Notes under the pieces: model-generated
The model's input: the letters and a program-made list of their open reading frames with translations, nothing else
The model's database searches: none
What the model was told of the DNA's origin: nothing
Position numbers and translations under genes: made by a program
NCBI GenBank assembly: GCA_001986395.2
Contig: MQVO02000002.1
Location: 2,294,001 to 2,358,000, forward strand
DNA from: Irpex lacteus
Taxonomy: Eukaryota > Basidiomycota > Agaricomycetes > Polyporales > Irpicaceae
Length of the DNA: 64,000 bases
Reading direction: 5' to 3'
In this document: in pieces, positions 11,441-23,211 of the stretch
Layout of the letters: each line of letters begins with the position of its first letter
How positions within the stretch are numbered: position 1 is the stretch's first letter

Positions 11441-14285
11441 GACAGATCTAATCAGTCCGTCGGCAACAGGGCTTTTATTCCATGGACACAGGTGAAACAC
11501 AGACAGAAACGACCCTTCGCCAGTAAATAACTTGAACTTACACCACGGGCATTCCCTGATCCGACCGCCTGAAATAGTCAAGTGAAGACGATGTGTTCTG
11601 TTCTCTACTCTGCGACTTTTACATGACTTTTACACAAGCGAGAAGCCATTCAACTACGTAACTTTGTTTTCATTGTTCTACGCATATAAAGTCATAGTAT
11701 CGCACAATCAAAATTACCTTGAGTACTCATTGTTATCGTCAAAGCGAAAGGTATACCATTCACCGGGTTACGATCGGGAGTGATCAAGAGGGATCTGGAG
11801 TGGCTGGATATGGAAGGCAATGCCGGTGATGCCTTTGTTGCATTCGAAAATGTTTCCTATTTAGTTGTTACTCATACAATGTGTCCTCGATACAAAGATA
11901 GACTATGTTGAAAGAGAAAACCTGTGTAAAAGTCATTGAATAGTGAACCTGCCCTCTGAGATTTACCGCGCAGAAAGGTCACTGGATATGGAACAAAGCG
12001 CATCAAAAATGCATTACTTTTTCGGGCTGTCGGATCAGGGAATGCCCGTGGTGTTAATATCAATAAGCTAATGCTTTTCATCACCCCCACCAACGCAGCC
12101 CCCAAACCTGCATTTTCTTCGCAGCCTGGTATCCCACAAGTTCATCGACATTCTTTTCATCACCTCCATCAACGCAGCCCCCGTTCTGCATTTTCTTCGC
12201 AGCCTGATATCCTACATGTAACGCACAAGGCGAGCCCCCGAAAGACTGAAGATGGTCGTTCTAGACGCGTGAAAGAGCCGGAGAGGATGTCGCTCAAGAG
12301 TGTAGTCGAGCGAAGCTGGCTAGTAAGGCATGTGAAGGGAGGGACAGCCCAGCAAGAGCACAGGACATGTCGCCTAATAGACTGTCAGCCGCCAGCGTGA
12401 ATCGCAAAAGAACTGAGTTGCTCACCGAAAGACCAACCAGCGCGGCGGACATAAGTAATAGTTCGCGCGCGACCCTTTCCGAGTCGGCGGAAGGGAGCGA
12501 CAAGCGGCAAGTGTGGGGAGCAGTTCGGATAGAAGACTCAAGTCACAGAGGGTGTTGATCGAGTATGAGTACAGCTCGAGGTTTCGTGGGTAGAAGGGTG
12601 TATACGGCTTTCAGGTGCCATGAGGAGTGGATGGTAGAGGCGGTAGGCTATCGCTGGATGTTGGAGAATTGCAGGCCAGGTCACAGAGCGGAAGACGATG
12701 ACGACGAAGACGAGGGTTGGAGAGCCATAGGGCGGGACAGGTATACTGGTCACTGTAGGTGACAGACGTTGAGCTGAGGGCCCTAGAGGAGGCGGTGGAA
12801 GAGAGGAAAGGCTGGTGAGGGTTGACTCGCGACGACGGAGGGACTTTATAGGAATCCAACCACCACGGCTGACATAAGGCGAGCCAAACAACGCGTTCGT
12901 CGGTCACGTTCGATCGCGACGACGCGTTGTTTGGCATCGGCCCAGAATGAATCGGGGTGGCCGGACATGTTGAAGTCAGACTCTTCTTCAGGGTGCCGCT
13001 TCAAGCTTCAAGGACCGTATCCTCGAAGTCGTCGCCTATGACGATTGGCATGTGGACGTACGTGTAAGCTCCACGATGACTGGGGCCGTTGAGCTTGAAA
13101 GAAGCGATGGCTGTCTGTATTTTCCCTTGAAGACATGTCTAAGAACGTACGGCATGCGTGCTGAATAGTGCTGAAGTGCTCAGGCTGAGGCGCAGAAGGA
13201 GACGAACTAGGACGAACTTGAACATCCGAACACAGTAGCGCCCGAGTACAAAGATAAGATAAAAGCCAGACAGATCTAATCAGTCCCCCACTGGCAGCCA
13301 CCCGCGCTACAGGACAGCAACGATCCATCGCCAGTATGTACAGTAACAGCTGTGTTCATCGACATTAATAAACTAATGCTCTTCATCACCCCCACCAACG
13401 CAGCCCCCAAACCTGCATTTTCTTCGCAGCCTGGTATCCCACAAGTTCATCGACATTCTTTTCATCACCTCCATCAACGCAGCCCCCGTTCTGCATTTTC
13501 TTCGCAGCCTGATATCCTACATGTAACGCACAAGGCGAGCCCCCGAAAGACTGAAGATGGTCGTTCTAGACGCGTCAAAGAGCCGGAGAGAATGTCGCTC
13601 AAGAGTGTAGTCGAGCGAAGCTGGCTAGTAAGGCATGTGAAGGGAGGGACAGCCCAGCGAGAGCACAATACATGTCGCCTAATAGACTGTCAGCCACCAG
13701 CGTGAATCGCAAAGAACTGGGTTGCTCACCAACAGACCAACCAGGGCAGACATAATACATCGCTGCCGTTCGCGCGCGACCCTTTCGGCGGAAGGGAACG
13801 ACAGGTGCGATATGAGGAGTAGTTCGGATAGAAGAGACGGATGGCGTTGACCCAGCAGCATAGGTCTTCGGGTCGGTGGGTATAGAGGGCTTTCAACGGC
13901 CGGTAAGTGCCATGAGGGGTGGCGGATGGGTTGCAGGCCAGGTCACGGCGGGGATGGCATCACGACTGACGATGAGCAACAGGTCGACAACAAAGACGAG
14001 AGTTGGAGAGCCATAGGGCAAGACAGGTAGACTGCAGGTGACAGACGTTGACTCCGAGCCCTAGAGGAGGCAGTCAAGGAGGGAAGGCGGTGGAAGGGGG
14101 GAAAGAGCGGTGAGAGTTGGCTTTCGACGACGCAGGGACTTTATAGAAATCAAACCATCACGGCTGACATAAGGCAGACGATCCAGCCACCATGGCTGAC
14201 ATAAGACGGACGATCGCGAGCCAAACAACGCGTTCGTCAGTCACGTTCGATCGCGACGACGTGTTATTTGAATGGCATGGGGGTG
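11440..14285 (-). repeat. reverse-oriented tandem array of the same repeat (two copies)
   Basis: Read on the minus strand, one 5'-truncated unit runs from about 14285 down to 13295, and a second from 13295 down to 11440. The minus-strand TATA boxes lie near 14140 and 12845, the doubled GGCTGCGAAGAAAATGCAGA motif at 13385-13522 and 12072-12208, and the GATTAGATCT junction near 13285 and 11450. The order of blocks equals that of the left array. The second unit is split by a 513-bp inserted element at 11541-12053. Together with the left array this forms a large interrupted inverted repeat around CDC45 and HIS3. Confidence 0.85.
11541..12053. mobile_element. 513-bp non-autonomous TIR element (MITE-like) with TTA target-site duplication
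   Basis: The left end reads CACCACGGGCATTCCCTGAT and continues with CCGACCGCC. The right end is its inverted copy (12020-12053), with about 33 of 35 positions matching. The bases TTA stand immediately outside both ends (11538-11540 and 12054-12056). The sibling repeat unit near 13370-13385 lacks the element and shows an uninterrupted ATTAATAAACTAATGC stretch, which serves as an empty site. A 3-bp TTA duplication is typical of PIF/Harbinger-derived elements, while CACCA-starting ends also recall CACTA elements. There is no transposase inside, so it must have been mobilised in trans. Confidence 0.85.
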
Positions 14286-14390
14286 CGGCTGGGCATGTAC
14301 GAGTGCGAAGTCAATCTGAGACCGGGTGCCCGTGGAGGGTATGTACAGAAATATGAGGGAGAATATGAAGGGGGAAAGGAGGATGGGTAG

Positions 14391-14495
14391 GTCACGAGAA
14401 GGAGCTCAACAGACGCGATCAACGAATTCAACGTTAACGCGCGCGTCTGCTGTGATAGCACAACGCGTATCGCTACCTCATGTGCATCGTGTCAC
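14391..14495 (-). repeat. right arm of the inverted duplication of the CDC45 upstream segment
   Basis: This is the reverse complement of 7251-7348, with shared blocks GAGCTCAACAGACGCGATCA and CACAACGCGTATCGCTACCT. No CDC45 coding sequence accompanies it. It includes one ACGCGT site. Confidence 0.75.
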
Positions 14496-14731
14496 TCTGG
14501 CCAGTACAAGCGAGTTTACTTCAACTCACGAAGTTCGAACCACGTATCACTCTTAGCTATAGATGTCTGAAACCTACAGTTAGAGAATAAGTATCATTTA
14601 CAGTTGTGGTACCGGGTCAGCTGCATATACATTCCACGTCCTCCATACTCAGGCTGTAATTGTCCATCATGATGTTGGATCGCTGAGTCTTCACATGCTT
14701 CACCTCAAACCCTCTTCCTCGCAATCTCGAA

Positions 14732-15079
14732 TCAACCCAAAGCTCGCCGCGCATTAGCACGGGCCAGGAACTCCAGCTCCGACACAAGTCTTTTCTCTTC
14801 AGCCGCACGAAGCTTCGCCTCCCTCTCCGCGTATTGTCGAACGCATGACTGGTGAATTCTAGACTTCAAGTGTACGCTTAGGTGCGTACGAGCCACCCAT
14901 CCGGGTCGTAACTGTCTTGACGCGAGAACTGATTGGAAGGTCGAACACGCGATACAGAGTACCTTCTTCCCGTCTAAGGATTCCTCGAAACCTGCCCGGT
15001 GTGGCGTTGGTATTAGTGCCGCAACAAGTGCAATAGCTCGGATCGTCTTACCCTCGGGAAGTGACTTCTTGGGAGACAT
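14732..15079 (-). CDS. small protein with a single BED-like zinc finger (hypothetical)
   Basis: A reading frame opens at 15079. A good GT-AG intron at 15051-14992 joins SLPEG to FEESLDGKK in frame, giving about 95 residues. The central part has CIAC, then W-x-R-x-H-L-x-x-H-L-x-S-x-x-H. This C2...H-H spacing resembles BED-type or U1-like DNA-binding fingers common in transposase-associated proteins. A lysine/arginine/glutamate-rich helix follows. I do not recognise the family. It could be the surviving 5' part of a transposon gene, because a terminal intron or truncation after ARANARRAL cannot be excluded. It lies between the repeat array and the Plavaka element. Confidence 0.4.
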   Translation of the reverse strand: MSPKKSLPEGKTIRAIALVAALIPTPHRAGFEESLDGKKVLCIACSTFQSVLASRQLRPGWVARTHLSVHLKSRIHQSCVRQYAEREAKLRAAEEKRLVSELEFLARANARRALG

Positions 15080-16900
15080 CTCGAGCTCTTCGGATGTTGT
15101 GGGCGGGTGACTGGGCTTTGTGTATTCAGTTCATCAGGAAAAAGCGCCTGGTCCGGACGCGCCACTCTGGTGTCTGGATCGTCTGAGGGTGTCCGGTGGT
15201 GTCTGAGGGAAGGTGAGGTGTCTAGACTACTCTATATAATACACCATGTTCCTAGACGACTTGGCGTCCTTGCATGTGTTGTAGATACTCTTCTCACTAG
15301 ATATCACCTGCGGTCTCAAACATGACTATAAATTCATCTTTTGAACCGGTATACTATGCCATACAGAAAATTAAATACATTCGGAGCGACTATACATTTA
15401 ATTAAAGGGTCTGAGGGGGAGTAGCAACAATGAACCTCCTCCACGAAGCAAGCATACATGTAGCGTAGGTAAAGAAGAGAAGGGGCAGTGGGTGGGGTGG
15501 GGTGTGACGCAAGGTCTGGAGAGGATGTTGTTGAGACGTCAAGCATCAGAGATCACGTACCTTGTTTCACCGTCGCACCTTTGTGCCTCGACATCAGTGA
15601 AGCTAAATAGAGTAGAGGCTCACTAGTACATAGCACTGATCTTTCCCCTGTGCAACCGATGACGCTCTTCACTTCGCGGGGCCTCCTGTCGTCCAACTTG
15701 TCCTCGTGAGTCGTTGGTGTTGTCCTCGTTGTTGTTGTCGTCGTTGGTGTTGTCCTCGTCGTAGCCATCGTCGTCCCGGTCGGTCGACCAGCCCTCAGTC
15801 GGGTCCTAACGAAATTGGTCTTGTTACAAGCTTGATGCGCGAAGTCTTGAGAAGTTCAGGTGAAAGGCGAAGAACGGTGGCCGCCCAAGTTCGCGTGCTC
15901 TGATCGTGCGAATCTTTTGGTGTGACATTCACGAAACATCACGGCGCGTGATGTCACGCACGCGTCGCGTCGCTGTGGCCTATATAAGACAGGGCGGCCT
16001 GGTTGTCAGGAGTCCCCATTCGCCCTCTCCGCTCGCTGACCGCTCCCGCTAGTCCTTGCACCGAACCTGGCACGTCTTGACGACCCCGGCGTACAGGCAA
16101 GGTCTTGGGCCTGTGGGTGTGGTCACACCTTGTCACTCTACCCCCAACCTCTCGATGATGGCGCGCCTTGAGGCTATCGGCGCACATCACAGAGCAGAGT
16201 GTTAACGTTTGCTTTACTTCGTCCGCCTCCCCCGCCCATCGACATCCTTCATACCCTCTCGCTCGACGTGTCACAAGTCACATGTGATGCCAGATTGCCA
16301 CGTGTGTGGTCACATCGGTGAGTTCTGCAATCCGAACGCCTTTGTTCTTTTCTCCACCATGACTGCTTACTAGCGGGACGCTACTCCAGCGACCTCTCAA
16401 CAACGTCCAGAAGCTTACATCCAATCAAGGAGTTCTGCTGCAGCATCAAACGGGAAGGTGCCTCGATGGCGTAGTTGGGTATTGGCAGGTGCGTATCCTG
16501 ACTATTGACCTGGTCGCATTGGCTAACTCGCTCGTGTTATGTGGCACCACGAACCTCGCAAAGGAAGACTTCGCTGTCGGTGATACCCTATCTATCCCTT
16601 CTACAGGCCTACTCCGTCGCCGCGTCGTGTCTTCCATGTTCCACGTCGCCTCTGGCACTTCGGTCTTCGCCCATCGCCTGTTGCGTAAACCGTCTCACTC
16701 CGTTGCTGACCACGGGCAGCTCGTTCTCCGTCGTTCGTTGCCCTTTGCTTACCCACCGCCTGCACTCCCACAATGCCCTGTCGCCCCCTGCATGACCTTA
16801 CTCCGAGTCAGTATGTACTATGTAAGCTTACTCTAAATGTGTAGTTTAGCTTTTAAATGGAAATAAATTGAGCAGATTTCGATTGGACTGTGAGAGAAGA
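15080..16900. other. gene-poor stretch with a TATA-containing promoter-like segment and a trinucleotide tract
   Basis: There is no convincing coding region. At 15706-15775 there is a GTT/GTC-type trinucleotide tract. At 15977-15986 a TATATAAGAC box stands 3' of a CpG-rich block containing ACGCACGCGTCGCGTCG, which looks like a plus-strand core promoter, but no long frame follows it. At 15140-15235 several GTCTGGA/GTCCGG motifs occur; related motifs lie beyond the other side of the Plavaka element at 22485-22605. Confidence 0.4.
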
Positions 16901-16904
16901 CTTA

Positions 16905-19900
16905 TTATATCGTGTTAGGTAAATACAGGCCGCTCCGAAAGTATGTATCTAAGGACATGTAAGGGTTAACATAGAATGTCCCTGCATTATCAAGGACATT
17001 GTCCGATGTCCAAGAAGTATCAATCACGGCACCACACTTTGCAGCTAGATGACATTGCCCCAGGATGCGATCTGCTGTCATTACAACCGCGTTGGCTGCC
17101 CTATGACGAGTGGACGGTGATACTTGATATAAGCCTGTCGCAGGATCGGTACGGTGGAAAGGTGTGTACCACTCCAGGTATACCAAAGGGTGGGCTAACC
17201 TCCCATACTCCGCAGGAAGCTCAAATATCACACGTAAACGAGCAACGCGTAGGCCTGTCGAATGAGGTCTTTATCTCTATCTCCTGGACTCAGTGTGGGT
17301 ACGTACCTCTTAGCGATCCTGGAGGTGAGCTACGGTATTGCTTAACGTCTTCGATCACTATTACTGGATCAAAGCGGCCGGCTACTTCCTGCAAGCGTCC
17401 TCTGGCAGAGGAAGGAGGGCTGGCACGGACACGATGGACCACGGTGTCCTTTCCAAGTACTGGATTCCAAGGCTGCCTGATGTTGAGTTTCTTGTAAGTG
17501 TTGTAACGAGTGAGGTGCGTAGGTATTTGGGCTGATCTCGGGAAGGTCTCTTTTGTGAACGCTATGAAGGCGGGCAAGAATTGAAGTGCTCCATGCAGCC
17601 GTTCGATGCTGTCTAACTTAGTGCGTGGGGTAGGACACTTCTTCGCAATACTGTAGAGATGGATGGATGGTGCTGGCGCAAAACGTAGGTCTTCCTTCTT
17701 CCCTTGCGCAACTGGCGGGTCTTCTGTTGCTGAGTGTTGGCTTTCAGAGCCGGACTCGGACCTGACATCATCGGCTTCCGTATCGCTCGCAGAAGGCGAA
17801 GCCCAGGAGAGGTAAGCAATTCGAAGCTTCACCGCCTCTTGTCTTACTAACCACTTGGTCATATGTGCGATGTAGTCCCTCCTATTCCCAGCACGATATC
17901 CTTGCTTCGCGAAGTCTATATGGAGTCGCTCAGAGAGCTCGGTATTGAAGCCATCTGCGCATCCTTTCTCTCGAATGGAGTCAGCATAGTGCGTCATAGA
18001 ATGAACTTTAGCAATGTTGAAATGGTTCCGAACTCCAAGCTCCACCAGGACGACCTTGTGCCGATGAAAGATGGTCAGCGCATGCTGCAGGGCTTCGAGG
18101 GTGACTGAGGTATGGACTTGGAGTTGGGCGTGGTATATGAAGTCAATCACAGCTTGGATGACTGTAAGAACTCGCACATCCACCGCTCCAGCAACTAAGG
18201 TGAGGAATACTTTCTGCATCTGCTTGTATTCTGTGCCGGTCCACTGTTGAACTGACGAGATTCCTTTCTTGAAATGACGAAGTCCAGGTATATGGGCCAT
18301 GGCTTTGAAACGACGGTCTAGCTCTTCCGACCCAACCAAGTCCGTTATCCAGCTGACGAGGTGATCCTTGAATACTCCCTTATGAAGCTGATGCAGAAAG
18401 TCCGGAGTGATGCAGGAGAAAATATCGCAATGGGGGAGGCGTTGCCAGAAGGGGGAATAGACTGGACGTAGGCCATCCGGCAGCTCTTCCTCCGTCTCTC
18501 CTCTCCGGTGACTATCGAGAAGTTCTAACGTTTCGTTCACTGATCTAGGAACACATCCTTGCAGATCCCCACGGTTTTCCGGACGAATCTTCCCCTTCGG
18601 GCAATGGTTCTCTTGAACATTCGTCACGAGGCATTGCTCAGGATGGTCCGCGACGTAAGCCGCTAGGATAGGAAACACCATACGGACACCTCCGTCTGCG
18701 CAGACCATGCTGACTCCAGATGTACCTGCTTCGACTAGAGGCTTCAAGATTTGTGTCATACAATGGTGATAGAGGCGATATGATGCATAACGACGTGGCT
18801 CTCCAGCGGAGAAGCACTCCAGTTTAGATACAGGTATGTAGCCGATTAAGACTGTGGCGTGGGATGATACTTGACGACGAACAGATTTAGGGATGTTTCC
18901 GATGGACAGATACACGGGCCAGGCTGTCTGATCGCCTCTGAACTGGGACAGCTTCGTCTTGTCTGAGGCAAGGATGACCGGTGCTATGGTTGCGCCTTGT
19001 GGAAGCTTTTTCTATCGTTAATCTGTAAGGTAATGTGGTGGAACTGAGCGGATGAAAGACGGACCTGCAGATTCCACCACCAATCACCTGTCCACATCTC
19101 ATCGTAGACCCGGGTAGATGTTTCCTTATCCGCATAAACTCTCTCAGGTGCGTATCCCATCACGTCGCGGAATGCAGGGTTTCCTATCAACTCCCTGATG
19201 CACTCAACAGGATCTCTCTTCCAAAGCTCCAGCTTTTCTACCAACGCCTCTCCATTCTCACCAACCATGTCTCCTTGTACCTTAACCTCCTCACACTCCC
19301 ATTTCATCCCTTCCATCACAGGAAGACTGTCTATCTTCTGCAAGAACTTGTACTTGCTCTGCATACTAAGGCCCAAGGGCTTGACCTGCGATCAGCCACA
19401 TACTAGTGAGTCCCAGCTTATCACGCCATGATAACCCCAATAAACTTACCATTGCCAGCTTTAGGAACTCCTCGATTCGGTTGTGCCCCACGTTCTGTAT
19501 CAGCCAAACCGCAAGCTCCCATTCCTCCTGAGATGCAAACGGTGCAAAGGGCTCCAGGTGCGACTTCCTATTTTCTGCCTCCCACTTCTCGAAAACAGTC
19601 TGACCCTGCGCTAACACTGTCCCCACAAGACGAGGGTACTTCTGCACAAACTGCTTGACTCGAATGTCATCCTCGTCGAGGTCTTCCTCAATTTCGACAG
19701 AATGACTCCGGACAGGCAGAGGGGGAAGAGGGGGGACATCAGCCGGTGAAGGGGGGATGTCAGAGAGAGGTATGTCGATATCCATGTGCTCGGACTCCCA
19801 TTGCTGAAGTGTATCCTTGAGTCCTAGTCCACTGGCCGAGGGTCGATAAACTGCAGCATTCCAACGCTCCCGGCAAGCAGGAGTGTTCTGTATGTGACGA

Positions 19901-19971
19901 GAGACTCCCTTCTCAGTGGGGAGACGACGCTTGCAGAAATGACAGCGGTGAATCACAGCAGAGTTATTCAT
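16905..19971 (-). CDS. Plavaka-type transposase, apparently intact
   Basis: Four exons (19971-19450, 19385-19065, 19011-17307, 17254-16905) join in frame to give 965 residues. The N-terminus has a C2H2-like finger (CHFCKRRL...VSRHIQNTPAC) followed by an acidic linker. The core shows family-typical blocks: YLSIGNIPKSVRR, HATVLIGYIPVSKLECF, CADGGVRMVFPILAAYVADH, PHCDIFSCITPDFLHQLHKG, GISSVQQWTGTEYKQM, FNIAKVHSMTHYADSI and NTELSERLHIDFAKQGYRA. The last exon carries HPLVYLEWYTPF, also typical. Plavaka transposases are DDE enzymes related to the CACTA/EnSpm group and act on the TIR ends of their element. The absence of stops or frameshifts suggests recent activity. The gene is divergent from the DUF6532-like gene, with 259 bp between the two starts. 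Confidence 0.85.
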
Positions 19972-20230
19972 AGGTCAGTGAGCGCGTCAAGTGCGTAAGC
20001 AGTGCATTACTCATATGAAGATCAGTCGCCAGCCTCCAAGGTAAACTATGCTTGCCCTAAACAATTGCTTGTGGCTGGTCACAACTGTATAGTTGTGATT
20101 TGTGTGGCTGGCCGACGGTCACGCAATCGTGAGTGACTGTCCGCTTTTGGTATTCCCGATCATATCTCATACAGCTCCATTTGTTTCACTCTCTTTTTCT
20201 CTCTTACAGTCTACGCTCACCTTGTAAGCC
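19972..20230. promoter_or_regulatory. bidirectional promoter inside the Plavaka element
   Basis: These 259 bp separate the start codons of the divergent transposase and DUF6532-like genes. Related short motifs recur (CTTGTGGCTGGTCACAACTG, then TGTGTGGCTGGCCGACGGTC), suggesting shared control of both genes. Confidence 0.5.
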
Positions 20231-22266
20231 ATGGCTCCGAGTCGCCAAACTGCACAAAAAGCTCCGGAACCAGTGGAGCGTTCGCGTCGCCCTCGCCAAC
20301 CTAGTGCCAAGCAGGCACAGCTAGGTATGAATGGAGTATAATTTTATCTATGGGACGTCTTTCACTCAGGCTTGTGTGACAGACAAGCAGCAGTATGAGG
20401 CTCAAGCACGCAGGGAGCAGCCTCCGCCACCTTCCCGCAAAACCAAGTCCGCTGCCAAAAAGGTTGCAGATGCAACCGCAGGAGAAGTAAGTTGTCCATG
20501 GTTTAGCGGCTACTATTTATAGGGTGCTGACTTTGTAAGATTGAGTCTCGTAGAGTTTCTTTGGATACTCGCATAGTCAGAGCACCCGGCCACCGCACCT
20601 CTGACACTCAGAGGAAGAGTACTACTCACACCTCTAGCAGACCTGAGAGGCATACAGCTAGTGAGAATAACGTTGATTCGTATTCTCGTGGTCAATCTGG
20701 CCGTAAGCATTTACTTATCCTGTCTGTTGCACTCTAAAAAATTATCCTTCCCAGGTCATCGCATTCAATCTCCTCCCCGTTACCGTGATGCTCTGCCTAC
20801 TTCGCGTGCTGAGCAACCTGACAATGGGCAGGCTGAGTCAGACGTGGAAAGCGGGGGCTACTGCTCGGACAATGTCCAGCTGGAAGGCGGCCACCCCGGC
20901 TGTTTGGAGGAAGATGATGATGAAGACGAAGGCCAGCCACGACCACCTCGCACAAATCGCTACTACGAGTCTCCTTCTCCGTCCCCAGAGTCTCCATCTA
21001 TCAGTCACCGCATTCACCGTCGCACTTCAGAGGATCAGCTGCCTGTCACTCCTCAAAGTCACAAACGTCAGATTTCCCAGTCTGCACCAGCTGGAACCAC
21101 TCCGAAGGCGATGAAGTTGGATGGGTTTGATGAACAGGGTGCAGCTAAATATAGGGAGTACGACGTAGAGATTAAGGACCTGTTCCGCGTTGCTGGGGAG
21201 TTGATCGAGGTGTACATGCTCACAGAGAACGCATTCCCAGATGCTCGTTTAATCGAAAGCTGGGTACTCCGGGCCTGGCAAGAGGCTCGAGACCTCTTGG
21301 ACTGTCACTACGTTATCACCGAGCCTATCCGCAAGATGGTGAGATGTTCTATCGTACAGCTGTCTCTCTTATTTTCTGACTGCTCGTCTTTTAGCTTGCA
21401 AAGTGTCCGAGTCACTTCAGGAATGAGGTCAAGAACATCGCAAGAACGGTCGTACTCACAGAATACCACTTCTCCAGCAGCCTCAGTGAGAAGAAAAAGC
21501 AGGACAACATCAACCGCTGCCGTGAACTAGTCAGGACTCATGCGAACGGTTTCATTTTCCCAGTAAGCATAATTCCTGACGTCTCAACTGAATGAACTTC
21601 AAGACTTGAAGGTGTTGACTGAAACCGGATCAGGACAAGGAGCTGCAGAAAAGGCCGGAAGACCGTAAGGGACTGTATCGTGCATCTGCCATAGGTGCGA
21701 TGAATCTCCGAGTCAACTACGCTGATAGACATCAGTCCTATGGCGTAAAGTACAGCGAGTACTTCGGTGACCGTCTCTCAAAGCAGTGCTTGGCGTTCTT
21801 CCTCACAATGGTAAGTATCTTGTCTCGTATAGCTATGGCAGTTCATCTCTAACTGATGGCGTTCCCGCCGGTTGTTTCAGCTGAACTTCTGTATCAAAGA
21901 GTGGGAACAAGGTGTCTGGGAGAGCATCACCTTCGAGTCTGGAAAGGGGCGGAGGCATTGGGAGGCGCATGTCACTAATCTTACAGAGTTTGAAAGGGTG
22001 ACTACGCATTTGAAGTTACTCGACCACATCGTCATCAAGCTGGTCACCAACGGCAGGTAAGCCTCGGAGACTACTTTCTTATCGCTATAGCACCACAGCC
22101 GACTGTTGACTCTTACCCTCACAGGCATTATGCAGGTGCACATCAATTGGGCAGGGAAGGCAAGGCCAAAGGCACCATTACCGCCGCAGAGATGGAAGGC
22201 TATCTGAAGAATTACGAGAACGCATCGACGACGGAGTCCGACGAGAACGAGCCCGATCCAGAGTAG
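20231..22266 (+). CDS. DUF6532-like protein, putative accessory gene of the Plavaka element
   Basis: Eight exons (20231-20324, 20383-20486, 20540-20702, 20755-21338, 21395-21562, 21634-21810, 21881-22056, 22125-22266) give 535 residues. The first half is basic, proline/serine rich and disordered, with an EEDDDEDEGQ acidic patch. The second half is a folded, mainly helical domain running from LFRVAGELIEVYML to HLKLLDHIVIKLV, which I recognise as the fungal DUF6532 type. The family's function is unknown. Its head-to-head position with an intact transposase suggests that it is carried by the element and may help DNA binding or transposition, as accessory proteins of other large cut-and-paste elements do. 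All exons are open and the tail is acidic (ESDENEPDPE). Confidence 0.7.
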
Positions 22267-23211
22267 GCAATAGTGGCTGCGGGCTTCTCATAATGCGAAC
22301 GCATCCTCGTCGATGTCCTTACTACTAAGAATAGTTTTTTGTATCGCATCCCAAAAAATTGCAGTTCCGTCGCTTGCATATTCATGTGTGATATTAACGT
22401 GCAACCGAATCTCCTGAGTACATATGAGTCTGATGCTGTTCTATACTACTCTCAGACCAATCCATAATTTGCGTGCTGGCGTCTAGATGAGTTCAGACAT
22501 GTCTGGATCAATCCGAATCGCGCGCTGAGCTGTCTGATCCGTCCAGACAATGGGGTAATGTCCAGTGGTCCACGGTGTCCATACCGTCCAGACATATCCA
22601 TACTACCTGTTGTTTTTCCAGATGTTGTATCTTACGAGGTGCATTATCATGATATGTAGGGGAAGGCAGCACTCTAGAGGTAGCAGCACGAATTCTGGCC
22701 ATCGCCTTCGCGACAGGGTCTCCAAGGCCGTTCAAGTTGTGTCAAACCACTGGCAACATAAGTGTGGTGGCCACCTGTTGTTGTCGTAACTCGAAGTTTG
22801 GTCTTCAGGTACCGGGCGCTGCGAAAACAGAAGTTGTGAACGCGAGGTGACGGAGGGATCAGCGAGGAGAACATACTACTAGTAGCAGACATGATAGTTG
22901 TCTTCAACAGTAGGGGCGAGTATAGCTAGGCTGTGGAAGGGAAACTCAGCATGACATAACCAGCATTATTACTAGAACGCGAATCCTATACCTATTGTAC
23001 TACTATGTAAGACGGATACATGAAACAAGCTACTTATACGAAGGATATATCTGTAAAATTACTGTTAATAACAATAAGCATATGAAGCCGAGCCTGAGAA
23101 ACTAAGGGTGGAAACCCTATATATACTACTACACTAACCAAACAATTAAAACCAAAACCAACGAACAAAAGCTCGCTCATACCCTCGTAAACACGCCTGA
23201 ACGGACTAGTT
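22267..23211. other. 3' flank of the Plavaka element with GTCCAGAC motifs; no gene
   Basis: At 22495-22605 the sequence holds CAGACATGTCTGG and two copies of CGTCCAGACA, with related GTCCA words between. Such short repeated words near a transposon end are typical subterminal transposase-binding sites. I could not define a terminal inverted repeat or a target duplication. The rest is AT-rich and shows no coding signal. Confidence 0.4.

Noticed and set aside
15706..15775. GTT/GTC trinucleotide tract considered as a coding poly-amino-acid stretch.
   Set aside because: No flanking gene structure supports it. It is treated as simple sequence.
15979..16850. Possible plus-strand gene behind the TATATAAG box.
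   Set aside because: Frames of 95-115 residues overlap each other, show no conserved content, and cannot be joined into a longer product by clear introns.
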